From: Dolomedes plantarius
Lineage: Eukaryota > Arthropoda > Arachnida > Araneae > Dolomedidae
Reading direction: 5' to 3'
DNA length: 64,000 bases
Assembly: GCA_907164885.2 (NCBI GenBank)
Contig: OU015496.1
Location: 186,151,781 to 186,215,780, forward strand
Of the stretch, positions 21,925 to 34,000 are shown one piece after another (position 1 is the first letter of the stretch; each line of letters starts with the position of its first letter). The notes beneath the pieces are model-generated. The model did not search any database. It saw nothing but the letters and a program-made list of their open reading frames with translations, and was not told where the DNA came from. The position numbers and the translations under genes were made by a program.

Positions 21925-22512
21925 GTATAGAAGAAAATATTCAAATTAAGTCTAATAGATCATACTAAAGAATATAGTGCAGTTAATATAGTACAGTTTG
22001 AGGAACGTATCTTTTACTGTATTTTAATATTTTTTTTTGATAATGTCCAATCGTCTGCCGCATTAGCAAGAAAAAAAATATTTTTTTTTTGTCTATTTCG
22101 TTATGCACGTGACGATAAATTAATTTAAAGTACCAGAAAAAGACATCACGTGATCAGCATTTAATAAATTAAATTCTAAAATTTAATCTTTAAAAATTCC
22201 CCAAAAATCAGAAAATGGAGGTAAAGATTCGAAAAAGATTTCATTTTAAAGGAATTTTTATGATCTTTCTCGCGATATAAATTTCAGAACCCTCAAATTA
22301 TTATTAAATGCAAACTTAAAAAAAGTTACTAAAACAGCTTAAAAATTTAATTTAAAAAAATCTAAGAAGATTTTATCAAAAATCTTTCTTAGAGCACCCC
22401 TTCACTATAAGGAGAATCGCCATGCAAAATTTCAGCACTTTAGGTCCAGCGGTGTGGTCTGTGCGTTGTATGTCAGTGAGTCAGTCAGTTACGGAACAAT
22501 TTTATATATATA
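21925..22512 (-). mobile_element. Helitron-like element, copy H5, truncated
   Basis: It starts inside the body (AAAGTATAGAAGAAAATATT) and lacks the CTAGCTGAAAACCC end. It keeps the GTCAGT tract and the terminus TTACGGAACAATTTTATATA. Confidence 0.65.
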
Positions 22513-23901
22513 GATAATAGATTTAGGTTTTTCAAATATTATTATTATGTATTAACGGGAAACGAAGTTCCCAATTATATTTTCGTCTGATATTGTTCGT
22601 TATTCTCCCTCTCCCCCCCCCCTTTTTTTTTTTCCTGGCTACGACACAGTGCGTGGTACTTCTGGACCCCGGAGGAAAAATTTTCGCTTTCTCCGGGTAC
22701 GTTTCCACTAATTATTCGTCGAGAAATTGAGTGAAAAGTTTCCTTTCTGGCCATCTGCTCTTGCCGTCAAGTTTGCGCCACACTGCGGTCAACCCCCGAG
22801 GGACACCTGGCCAGTAAAGAATCGTTTTCAGAGAGGATAAAAAAAAAAAAAAAAAAACAGGAGGAACAAATATTTCTTTCGTCTGAAAATTCAGTTTTGG
22901 CCGTTGGTCTATGCTTTGGGCAACGGACGAGTGCGTGGTCGGCTCAACTGCCAGTTTTATGAAAATTCGTTTTGAACGTTAGAGGGGAATAAACCGGACG
23001 TCACTACCGGACGTTGGGTGTTGCTAATCACTCAAACCTACGTAACGGTGGCGTTCCGACACGTTGAGTCCCCTTGTCGAAACATTTCTCACTAACCTAG
23101 CAACAGACAAGATACGGATCAACCAACAAGTGAACCGACCGATCACTTTACAGATAGGTCTGCCCCAGTTGACTAATATTCAATTAGGTGTTAGGGTATA
23201 CTGAGCGGAAAATATCGATATCTTTCTGTTCTATTTACAATGTTCCAGTCTCTATAAGTCATCGTGTATTTTATTTAAAAATTCAGTCTTCCATTAGCGT
23301 AAGATTTTTAATATTCCGTAACATTCCACGATATTTTTCCAATTAAAAATGCTCAAATTTTTTTTCCATTGCAATTTGAAATTAAAAAATTCTAATGAAA
23401 TTCGTTTGAAATTCATGGAAGCAGATCGTTGTTTCTTGTCAGTTTTAAAGGAAAAATCGCCATACGTTTATAGAGTCATAGAAAAAAATATTTTTTAAGA
23501 TAAAACCAAAATACTAAGACACGTCCCGTATCATGCCCAACTGAAATATTGTATTGTGTTCCAGTTCATTAGGATCTTATCAGGTCTAATTCCATCGAGT
23601 AAACTGTGTTTTAAACACTGCAAAAATAAATAATGAATGCTACTTACAAACACGGTGACAGAATTTCAGCGGTTTTTGCAAAACATAAGTGCAGGCCTTC
23701 AAAAAATAAAATTGTAAACTGACCTAATTTTTAAGACGTTTTGATGCCAAAGTCGGAGGGAAAAATTCTTTCGGATTGAGTCAATTTACATCGAGAACTC
23801 TACATTAAACTCTGTGATCACAGACAAACGATTCAGTCATTACATGACATGACATACAAATGTGATTCCAAAACAAGGCATTTTACCTAAACAGCCAAAT
23901 A
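22513..23901. other. No gene seen
   Basis: A GC-richer patch at 22610-23100 is followed by AT-rich DNA. No open frame, repeat or RNA gene is supported. Confidence 0.4.
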
Positions 23902-24745
23902 TTTATAGAAAATGTAAACGGGAAATGGTCAATTCGTTGCATTGTGCAAACTATAAATTCAGTGAAATCGAGTCAGTTTTCTTCTAGTCGTCAGCCCAAG
24001 GGACCTTAGAAATAACAATAGTCTATTTACAGAAAATGTAAACGTGAAATGATCAGTTTGTTGCATTGTGCAAATTATAAATTCAGTGAAATCGAGTCAG
24101 TTTTCTTCTAGTCGTCAGCCCAAGGGACCTTAGATATAACAATAGTTTATTTATAGAAAATTTAAACGTGAAAGAATCAATTTGGTGCATTGTGCAAACT
24201 ATAAATTCAGTGAAATCGAGTCAGTTTTCTTCTAGTCGTCAGCCCAAGGGACCTTAGAAATAGCAACAGTTTATTTATAGAAAATGTAAACGTGAAATGA
24301 TCAATTTGTTGCATTGTGCAAACTATAAATTCAATGCAATCGAGTCAGTTTTGTTCTAGTCGTCAACCCAAGGGACCTTAGAAATAACAATAGTTTATTT
24401 ATAGAAAATGTAAACGTGAAATGATTAATTTGTTGCATTGTGCAAACTATAAATTCAATGAAATCGAGTCAGTTTTCTTCTAGTCGTCAGCCCAAGGGAC
24501 CTTAGAAATAACAATAGTTTATTTATAGAAAATGTAAACGTGAAATGATCAGTTTGTTGCATTGTGCAAACTATAAATTCAATGAAATCGAGTCAGTTTT
24601 CTTCTAGTCGTCAGCCCAAGGGACCTTAGAAATAACAATAGTTTATTTATAGAAAATGTAAACGTGAAATGATCAGTTTGTTGCACTGTGCAAATTATAA
24701 ATTCAATGAAATCGAGTCAGTTTTCTTCTAGCCCAAGTTCAGCTC
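23902..24745. repeat. 124-bp satellite array, about seven units
   Basis: The unit start TTTATAGAAAATGTAAACGT recurs at 23902, 24026, 24150, 24274, 24398, 24522 and 24646, an exact 124-bp step. Each unit carries TTGCATTGTGCAAACTATAA, GAAATCGAGTCAGTTTTCTT and CAGCCCAAGGGACCTTAG. Units differ by a few percent; the last one degrades. No coding frame. Confidence 0.95.
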
Positions 24746-25459
24746 AAGGGACTTTAGAAACAACAACAGTTTTATTCTCCTCGGATTAGAAATCGTAACC
24801 ATGAATCATAAAGCCTAATAAATAGCAGAAAATAGTTACAAGAGAAATGTAACAAGAAATTGATCAATATGTTGGACCTTGGATACACGATGCACATATC
24901 CTATCCATTGGCAACTAGGAGTGAACTGTATTGACAAATTCATTGATTTTCTTCTTAGTAAGCAGAAAACAAAGTCTCAAACAAACACTCCGTGCTTGGT
25001 TAAAATGTTTTGCATTTAATGAAAACGGGCAAACAAAAAAGTGACTGTAAATAAATTTGAATTAGAGACTACAGTAATACCTAGACTTACGCGACCCCAA
25101 CTTACGCGAACTCTGAGTTACGCGATTTTTGATTTTACCCCTTATCCCTTTTTTAAATCTTGGAATTAAATTTCCCAAGAAACTTGAAATGGTGCCTGGA
25201 AGAAACTATGTCTAAAATTTTGTAAAAACGAGATGGAAACAATGCCTGAATCTGATATATTGCTCGCGTGATAGAAGAAGTTGTCGATCTTGCCAGGCAA
25301 CAACAACATATGGAAGTCGATGGAGATGATGTCAACGAGCTGATGGATTCTCATCTTGAGGAGCTGACAGTCGAATGATCTCATAGAGATTCGCGACCAA
25401 GGCATCACTGAAGAGTCCGACACTACAGACCTAATTTCACAATTAAACCTAATGACAAT

Positions 25460-25997
25460 CTATCTATATATATAAAACAGTTCCGTAACTGACTCATTCA
25501 TTCATTCATTCATTCACTGACTGACTGACATACAACGCACAGACCAAACCGCTGGACCTAAAGGGCTGAAATTTTGCATGGCGATTCTTCTAATAGTGTA
25601 GGGGTGCACTAAGAAAGATTTTTCTAAAATTCTTCTTAGATTTTTTAAAATTAAATTTTTAAGCTGTTTTTTAAACTTTTTTTACGTTTGCATTTAAAAT
25701 AATACATTGCGGATTATAAAATTTATATCACGAGAAAGACCATAAAAATTCCTTCAAAATGAAATCTTTTTCGAACCTTTACCTTGATTTTCTGATTTTT
25801 GGTGAATTTTTAAAGATTAATTTCTAGAATTTTATTTATTAAATGTTGATCACGTGATTTCTTTTTCTGGTACTTTAAATAAATTTATCGTCACGTGCAT
25901 AACAACTAAATAGACAAAAGTGATATTCTTTTTCTTTCTAATGCAGCAGACGATTGGATATTATCCAAAAAAAAATAAATATCCCTTACGATTTTTT

Positions 25998-26075
<78 letters not shown>

Positions 26076-26146
26076 CATTAATTGCATACATTGACCGTTG
26101 TATTTAATTTGAATGTACTCCGTAGCGAAGCGCGGGTTTTCAGCTA
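25460..26146 (+). mobile_element. Helitron-like element, copy H6
   Basis: Reverse orientation to H1: it begins TATATATATAAAACAGTTCC, has (CATT)n/(GACT)n near 25495-25530 and a long (AT)n tract at 26002-26072. It ends AAGCGCGGGTTTTCAGCTAG. It sits directly before H7. Confidence 0.65.
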
Positions 26147-26785
26147 GTATATATATAAAACAGTTCCGTAACTGACTCATTCATTCACTGACTGACTGAC
26201 TGACTGACATACAACGCACAGACCAAAGTGCTGGACCTAAAGGGCTGAAATTTTCCATGGCGATTCTTCTAATAGTGTAGGGGTGCACTAAGAAAGATTT
26301 TTCAAAAATTCTTCTTAGATTTTTTAAAAATTAAATTTTTAAGCTGTTTTTTAAACTTTTTTTACGTTTGCATTTAAAATAATACATTGAGGGTTATAAA
26401 ATTTATATCACGAGAAAGATCATAAAAATTCCTTCAAAATGAATTTTTTTTTCGAATTTTTACCTCCATTTCCTGATTTTTGGTGAATTTTTAAAGATTA
26501 ATTTTTAGAATTTAATTTATTAAATGCTGATCACGTGATTTCTTTTTCTGGTACTTTCAATAAATTTATCGTCACGTGCGTAACAACTAAATAGACAAAA
26601 AAAATACTTTTTTCCCTTGTTAATACGGCAGACGATTGGAAATTATCCAAAAAAATATTGAAATACAATAAAAGATATTATGTTCTTCAAACTGTACTAT
26701 ATTCTTTTGTAGGCATTAATTGCATACATTGACCGCTGTATTTAATTTGAATGTACTCCGTAGCGAAGCGCGGGTTTTCGGCTAG
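26147..26785 (+). mobile_element. Helitron-like element, copy H7
   Basis: Second member of the head-to-tail pair. It starts TATATATATAAAACAGTTCC and ends CGCGGGTTTTCGGCTAGT. It lacks the (AT)n tract, having instead a short junction near 26709. Confidence 0.65.
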
Positions 26786-27850
26786 TTAATTATAAACTTA
26801 ACAGACGGTCTCAGCGCAATTGAGAAAAGGTTACAGATTTTAGACAATATAGACTCTATAAAAGATCGCTTGATCACGACACAGTAAGGAATACAAAAAA
26901 TATTAGTCTGCTAAGAAGAAATTCTTCGCGAAATAAAAAAAGGCGTTAATACGGTAGACTACTTTATTGGATTTTTTAAAACCATCAACATAATTTTTTT
27001 AATATATTGTACATAAGTATAATATTAATCTATAATACAATGTTTCAATTTTAATACAATATTTTTCTTCAAACTGGTGTTTTTTTATAAATTCTTGGTC
27101 TCAGACAAAATTTATATGTATTTGTATGCAAAGTTGTACCTCGACTTACGCAATCTTTCGTCGGTTCCAACTATCGCGTAACTTCGGGGTATTACTGTAT
27201 CAGGTTGAAGCCCAGTACACTGAAATATAATCAATACCTTCGATCAAAACTTAAATTACCCTCCGAACAAACAGTTAGTAGTGTTACATTCAGACACGAC
27301 ACGATATTGAACAATTTTATTTGACATTAACTACAAAGTATATTTCTCAAAACTACTGTTTACAATATTTACGACAACAAAAAAATGTGGAATATTCTAA
27401 ACTCGGATGTATTTAAACACAAAGTTTTTAAGTTTTTTGTTGCGTGAAAAAAAAACCCAGTCGATTGGGATTGAATGAATTTTTACCTTTTAAAAATTTA
27501 ATCCAAAAACAGGTGAATACTTGTCTAACATGCAAACACGAAAGTCAGAGACGTATTTTACTTTAAATAATTACAAATTATTGATAAAAAAATCATTATG
27601 ATTTGATCCAATTCTTGCTTAAAATGTAACGCTTCAAGACGCTAATTAACTAAAATCGAGTAAGTTTCATAAAAAATTGACATTACATATTACAAGTCGG
27701 TGACAGTATATTAAATCACGTATACACTATACAGTCAAAAACTGCAAGAAAACACAATAGTCACTTGTAATTTATCAATTTCTAGTAGTATGTCTATAAA
27801 ACCGAGGTGAGAATAAATCCATTGGAATACGGTCTAATTTCATCGATTAA

Positions 27851-29395
27851 ATCAGATTATATTCAGAAAGTAAGTAGTGTACCACAACATGTCATACGAT
27901 GCCCTAATGAAGCAATAAGTGCTTAATAATAAAAGGTAGTCGCAAAAACTCGAAGTTGAAAATATTCATAAATTCAGACAACAAGCAGCGTACAAGAGCA
28001 TTGCATACGATGTCCTAATCAGGCACTAAGTGCATAATAATAAAAGATAGTCACAAAAACTCGTTGAAAATTAATATATTCAGACAGCAAGCAGCATACA
28101 GCAGCATTGCATACGATGTCCTAATTGAGCACTAAGCGCTTAATAATAAGAGAGTCACAAAAACTCGTTGAAAATTCATAAATTCAGACAGCAAGCAGCG
28201 TACAACAGCATCGCATACGATGTCCTAATGAAGTACTAATTGCTTAATAATAAAAGATAGTCACAAAAACTCGTTGAAAATTCAGACAGCAAGCAATGTA
28301 CCACAGCACTGTATACGATGTCCTAATGAAGCACTAAGTGCTTAATAATAAAAGATAGTCACAAAAACTCGTTGAAAATTAATATATTCAGACAGCAAGC
28401 AGCATACAACAGCATTGCATACGATGTCCTAATTGAGCACTAAGCGCTTAATAATAAGAGAGTCACAAAAACTCGTTGAAAATTCATAAATTCAGACAGC
28501 AAGCAGCGTACAACAGCATCGCATACGATGTCCTAATGAAGTACTAATTGCTTAATAATAAAAGATAGTCACAAAAACTCGTTGAAAATTCAGACAGCAA
28601 GCAATGTACAACAGCACTGTATACGATGTCCTAATGAAGCACTAAGTGCTTAATAATAAAAGATAGTCACAAAAACTCGTTGAAAATTAATATATTCAGA
28701 CAGCAAGCAGCATACAACAGCATTGCATACGATGTCCTAATTGAGCACTAAGCGCTTAATAATAAGAGAGTCACAAAAACTCGTTGAAAATTCATAAATT
28801 CAGACAGCAAGCAGCGTACAACAGCATCGCATACGATGTCCTAATGAAGTACTAATTGCTTAATAATAAAAGATAGTCACAAAAACTCGTTGAAAATTCA
28901 GACAGCAAGCAATGTACAACAGCACTGTATACGATGTCCTAATGAAGCACTAAGTGCTTAATAATAAAAGATAGTCACAAAAACTCGTTGAAAATTAATA
29001 TATTCAGACAGCAAGCAGCATACAACAGCATTGCATACGATGTCCTAATTGAGCACTAAGCGCTTAATAATAAGAGAGTCACAAAAACTCGTTGAAAATT
29101 CATAAATTCAGACAGCAAGCAGCGTACAACAGCATCGCATACGATGTCCTAATGAAGTACTAATTGCTTAATAATAAAAGATAGTCACAAAAACTCGTTG
29201 AAAATTCAGACAGCAAGCAATGTACAACAGCACTGTATACGATGTCCTAATGAAGCACTAAGAGCTTAGTAATAAAAGTCACGAAAACTCGTTGAAAATG
29301 CATAAATTCAGGCAGCAAGCAGTGTACAGCACGATGTCCTAATGAAGCATTAAGTATTTAAAAGAGAATCACAAAAACTTGAAGTTGCAAATTCA
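27851..29395. repeat. ~100-bp satellite with 308-bp higher-order repeat
   Basis: Monomers of about 97-105 bp carry CAGACAGCAAGCAGC, CATACGATGTCCTAAT and GTCACAAAAACTCGTTGAAA. Three monomer types alternate in fixed order: one with ATTGAGCACTAAGCGCTTAA, one with AAGTACTAATTGCTTAA, one with AAGCACTAAGTGCTTAA. The marker AGCATACA recurs at 28093, 28401, 28709 and 29017, exactly 308 bp apart, so about four higher-order units are present. The outermost monomers on both sides are the most diverged. No coding. Confidence 0.95.
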
Positions 29396-29923
29396 TAAAT
29401 TTCTCGCCGAGGTCCCGATTCGTTCCTCTTCAGAAAAGGCTGTCTGCGCAGTGACCTTTTCCGTTTGAAGAGAGGAAAAAAAAAAAGTCCTGCCAAGGCT
29501 TTATACTTTTTTTGCCTCTCGCGCGATCGCTATATTCAATTCCAATAACCTCAACCACCTCGGAAATGCCGTGAGAATCGTCGAAATCGGCGTGGGTTTT
29601 TTCGCGCTCTTTTGCCGCCAAAAAGGGTCGACCGAAGGACGGATCAACGAGGAAAAATTCCTTTGAAGGTATGAGAAGCATCTCTGCTTCAACTCGCGTG
29701 TATTTATGGACTCGACAGCACGGTGTATGAACATAAGTTATGAGTCTCGGGTTGTAGGTCGGACCTGACACATCTCTCTGATATCAAAATAAACCCAATA
29801 AAAATATAATTACGGCTAATTTACGAGTATGTGGCCTAATTATAATGACCTGTAGCTAAAACAGTCCTTATGTAGGGATAATGAAAGATCGCTTGAACTT
29901 AGTCCAGTTGCTTCAATTCTCCC
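29396..29923. other. No gene confirmed
   Basis: Non-repetitive, GC-richer sequence between a satellite and a hAT-like element. A 113-codon minus frame (29430-29771) and an overlapping 77-codon frame are open, but neither resembles a known family. Confidence 0.35.
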
Positions 29924-30576
29924 CGCCGAGGCAGTGGCGTAGCAAAGGGGGGGGGGGGGGGCAAGGGGTCTATCATGCCCCGGGCGCCACTCGCAGAGGG
30001 GCGCCAATGTAAGATCCATATATTATATTACTATATGTTTTCGAGGTGGATGCCAATATAAGGTCTATATATTATATTACTATATGTTTTTCAGGGGAGG
30101 GCCCCAATATAAGGTCTATATATTATATTACTATATGTTTTTCGGGGAGGGCACCAATATAAGGTATATATATTATATTACTATATTATTTTGTGGGGGG
30201 GGGGCGCCAATATAAGGTCTATATATTATATTACTATATGTTTTTAGGGGAGGGCACCAACATAAGGTCTATATATTATGTTACTATATGCTTTTCGGGG
30301 GGAGTGCCAATATAAGGTCTATATATTATGTTATTATATGTTTATCGAGGGCGCCAATATAGGGTCTATATATTATATTACTATATGTTTTTCAGGGGGG
30401 GGGGGCGCCACAAAGGTATCGTGCCCCGGGCGCCAGTTATGCTCGCTACGCCACTGCGCCGAGGCTTTTATTATCGTGGAAGAATTTTACAAGACATACC
30501 CGTACTTAAAACACTCTGAACTCACGATTATTCGTAAGCGAATTATTTGTTTTGAGGATATTAATTACACCAGAAG
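29871..30576 (+). other. Possible open exon-like segment interrupted by a hAT-like element
   Basis: If the element at 29932-30456 and one target copy are removed, a single plus frame of roughly 70 codons stays open from about 29862 (just after a TGTAG that could be a splice acceptor) to the AAG at 30576. There the sequence reads AAG|GTAAGA, a strong donor match. The encoded text includes I-I-V-E-E-F-Y-K-T-Y-P-Y-L-K-H. I recognise no family, and chance is a real alternative in AT-rich DNA. Confidence 0.2.
29932..30456 (-). mobile_element. hAT-like element carrying an 8-unit minisatellite, copy 2
   Basis: Inverted relative to the copy at 2320-2887, with the same ends (CAGTGGCGTAGC and GCTACGCCACTG). 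The perfect target duplication CGCCGAGG is at 29924-29931 and 30457-30464. It contains eight units of about 50 bp. Variant units appear in the same order as in copy 1, with one near-identical unit fewer. No transposase. Confidence 0.9.
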
Positions 30577-30683
30577 AAGGTAAGAAATACAATACAGGAA
30601 TACAAAACGAATCGTCGCAGTTCTTGAATATACAAAGAAGCAGACAGATCATTTATTACCGTAAGAAAAACTGAAACATTATA

Positions 30684-30962
30684 TGTTACGGCTTACCTTG
30701 GCATTAGTAAAAGCCCGCCAACCTTGGCGCGCCACTAGAAAAACTTTATGGTTGCTAATGGCAACAGTTCAGTTTCAGAAACTGTTCTGAGTAGTCGCAT
30801 TTTAGTATTAGTTGTATGTTTCGCAGTATGGTCTGCATTGTTCTTGCCATAGGGCAAACTAGTTAGTTGTTATGTTTGTTTGTGTGTGTAATAAAACCAT
30901 TTAAAAGACATTGCAGTTTTTAATTAGAAAAATATAGTATACAGTCCATCGAAGAAAGAACA
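30684..30962 (+). repeat. 5' LTR
   Basis: It starts TGTTACGGCTTACC and ends GAAGAAAGAACA. AATAAA at 30890-30895 is a candidate polyadenylation signal, followed by a short U3-R-U5 type tail. No clear TATA box is seen. It reads base for base like the 3' LTR. Confidence 0.97.
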
Positions 30963-30970
30963 TATTTTTT

Positions 30971-30988
30971 TGGTCACGTCGTTTGGAG
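30971..30988 (+). promoter_or_regulatory. Candidate tRNA primer-binding site
   Basis: TGGTCACGTCGTTTGGAG begins eight bases after the 5' LTR. Its TGG start is what is needed to pair with a tRNA CCA end. The primer tRNA was not identified. Confidence 0.55.
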
Positions 30989-31049
30989 AAGAACTGGTAT
31001 TTTACATTTGGTTTAAATTCATTGATAGGATGAATAATCAGTTGTAATC

Positions 31050-34000
31050 ATGACTGATAAAAATAAATTAGTAGCTCTTAATCGTCAAAGAGGGGCCTAT
31101 AAAGGTCAGTTGACTAGAATTGCAAATTTCCTCGATGATGAGAAGAGTAAAGAGACATTAGAATACCAAGTAAAATTGGATAGTGTACAGAAAGTTATGT
31201 CGCATTTGCATGACTTGAAAATCGAATATTTTGGAATAGTTGTAGATGAAAAAGAGTTGGAAAATCATCTAGCAGCCTTCTCAGAAATAGAAGAAGAAGC
31301 TGAAAACCTAGAGGTAAGGCTTAGAAAATTCTTACTCTCTAATGCTAATAATATGTATAGCGAAACCGAAAGTGATTCTAATAGTTCTAAATTATGTAAT
31401 TCAAATGCTAATTTTAAATTGCCTGATATACCTCTACCGAAATTTTCTGGAAATTATCAAGACTGGTATATGTTCAAAGATCAGTTTAAAACATTAATCG
31501 ATTCGAATGAGAGTTTAAGTGATACACAGAAACTGTATTATTTAAAATCTACCTTGAGCGATACTGCTTTAGATGTTGTTACTGCGGATGATTCCTATAA
31601 ATCGCTTTTCAAAGCATTAGAAAATCGTTTCCAGAACGAACGTTTTATCGTTAATAGTCATTTGAATGAAATATTATCTATGGAAATGTCAACACAGGAC
31701 GCAGCTAAAGGTCTAAGAGCTGTAGTTGACGGATGTCAAAAGCATATTAGAGCGCTTAAAACAATAGGTTTAGAACTTAATCAGTTTTCAGAAATCATGT
31801 TGATAAATATAGTTCTTAAAAAACTAGATAAAGAAACAAAAAAGCAATTTGAGCTTTCGCTAACTACCACAGAATTACCTCATTGGCAAGATTTTATTGA
31901 CTTTCTACAAAAACGATGTTTAGTTTTAGAAAATTTACAAAGTAGTGTAACCGTTAAACCTAAGCAGTTAGCATGTGAAAGAAATCAAAAGTTGAAGAAT
32001 TTGTTTGTAAAAAAGAATTTCTACACTGGTAATAATACTAAATGTGTTTTTTGTCAATCAACAAGTCATTCTATTTTTAAGTGTGACAATTTCTTAATAT
32101 TAAAAGAGTATGACAGATATTTAATCGTTAAAAAACTCAATCTTTGCTTGAATTGTCTCAGTTCGAAACATAAAATTGCTGAGTGTCCTTCAGCATCTCG
32201 TTGTGGCTTTTGCTCGAAAAAGCATAACACTTTGCTCCATAGAGGTGAATCATTGGCGCCGATGGTTGAAAACGATAGTAGTCAACAAATAGACAAAAAA
32301 GAAATTACTGCCTCGCAAAGCAATAAATTAAAGGGAGAGGTTTCAGGCGTGATTTCGCAATCATTATGCAGTGAGATTTGTTTATCGGGAAAAAATGAAA
32401 ATAGAGTGCTTTTAACCACGTGTATTATTTATGTGGAAGATTCGCATGGGGTTAGAATTCCGGTGCGTGGACTTTTAGACAGCGGTTCACAGATCAACAT
32501 CATGAGTAATAGGCTAGCCCAGTCTTTAGCAGTAAAGAAAAATAAGACGAAGGTTTCGGTTTTGGGGATTAATGGAAATATTTCAAATATAAAATCGAAA
32601 GTGCAGACAACTATTTCAAATAAAGATGGTTCGTTTAGTAGATCGATTCAATTTTTAATTATGCCAAAAATAACAACTTGGGTACCGTCAAGCAATATAG
32701 ATGACTCTAATTTGGAAGTACCGAAAAATATAGATCTAGCGGACCCTAATTTCGGAAAATCATCTAAAATTGACATTCTCATTGGGGCTGAGCTCTTCTA
32801 TGAGATTTTGAAAACTGAGAAGCATAAAATTAAGCAATTAATCTTTCAAAACACTGTTTTCGGATTTATTGTTTCCGGAACAGTAGAAAATAAATGTCAT
32901 CAGACATTTTGTGGCCTTGTTAAGCAAGCAGATATGTTAGATGAAAACCTGCAAAAATTTTGGAAAATTGAAAGTGTTGAGGATGAATCGATTCCTATTA
33001 GCACCGAAGACCAACTATGTGAGAATCATTTTTTAGAAATTTATAGCCGAGATAACACCGGAAGATTTATAGTTACTATGCCTCTAAAGGAGGATCCGGT
33101 TGCCCTTGGAGATTCCAAAATAGTCGCTGAGAAAAGGTTACAGCAATTGTGGAATCGTCTTGACAAAACTCCCTTAATGCGAGAACTTTATTGCGCATTT
33201 ATGAAAGAATATGAGACCCTTGGTCACATGACAAAAGTTAGGGACAATATAGAAAATACAGGTTGTTATTACCTTCCGCATCATGGGGTGTACCGTCCAG
33301 AAAATACCACAACGAAGCTGCGCGTAGTATTTAATGCGTCAAGCCCGACAACCAATGGTAAGTCATTAAATGATATTCTCTACAAAGGACTAGTAAAGGA
33401 AGAATTGTACGAAATTATGATTCGCTTTAGGAAACATAGGTTTGTGTTTCTCGCTGACATCGAAAAGATGTACCGACAAATAGTGATAAATGCGGAACAA
33501 AGGAAATTGTTAAGAATCTTATGGAAGCCAGATGCGACCACGCCAGTAGAAGTCTACGAATTGAACACGGTGACTTACGGAACATCTTGTGCTCCATTTT
33601 TGGCCATTAGAACCTTAAAACAACTGGCTATAGAAGAAATAGAACGGTTTAGCAAGGCTTCGGAAGTTCTTTTGAATGATTGTTACATGGATGACGTCAT
33701 CAGTGGCGAAGACAGTCTTGAAGCTGTGACAGAACTCCAGTCTCAGCTAATACAACTGCTAAGATCGGCCGGAATGCACTTGCATAAATGGAATGCCAAT
33801 CACCCTGCGTTACTTGAGCGTGTTAATAATGGGACTTTAGAAGGTTATTCATTTTTAGAAAATGAAACCAAAGCTTTAGGCGTTACCTGGAAACCTAGCT
33901 TGGATGTCTTTACATTCAAAGTAAAAATCGATCAACAAGAAAAATTGACTAAAAGGGCTATTCTATCTGATATCGCTCGACTTTTCGATCCGCTTGGTCT

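Larger units (their letters stand above)
25262..26997 (+). pseudogene. Tigger-type transposase 3' remnant, split
   Basis: Tigger proteins are pogo-group DDE transposases related to CENP-B and jerky. The 5' part here (25262-25445) reads E-E-V-V-D-L-A-R and then D-G-D-D-V-N-E-L-M-D-S-H-L-E-E-L-T-V-E. A +1 shift near 25376 lets it continue D-L-I-E-I-R-D-Q-G. The (D/E)-V-x-E-L-x-x-x-H-x-x-E-L-T block is a well-known feature near the C-terminus of this group. Beyond the Helitron pair, frame resumes near 26795 with L-S-A-I-E-K-R-L-Q-I-L-D-N-I-D and ends with E-E-I-L-R-E-I-K-K-G and F-F-K-T. Two internal stops occur around 26887 and 26908. The catalytic domain is deleted. Confidence 0.65.
25072..27197 (+). 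mobile_element. Tigger/pogo-like transposon interrupted by two Helitron copies
   Basis: The ends are CAGTAATACCTAGACTTACG and, on the right, AACTTCGGGGTATTACTG, with TA outside each. Subterminal GACTTACGCGA-type repeats are present. Two head-to-tail Helitron copies fill 25460-26785; without them the element is about 800 bp and keeps only the 3' part of a transposase gene. Confidence 0.8.

Noticed and set aside
23902..29395. CRISPR-like regularly spaced repeats
   Set aside because: The arrays are contiguous tandem satellites without unique spacers, in a eukaryotic repeat context.
29430..29771. 113-codon minus frame next to the satellite
   Set aside because: Non-repetitive but overlaps another frame, contains a Phe/Lys tract and resembles nothing known; insufficient to call a gene.
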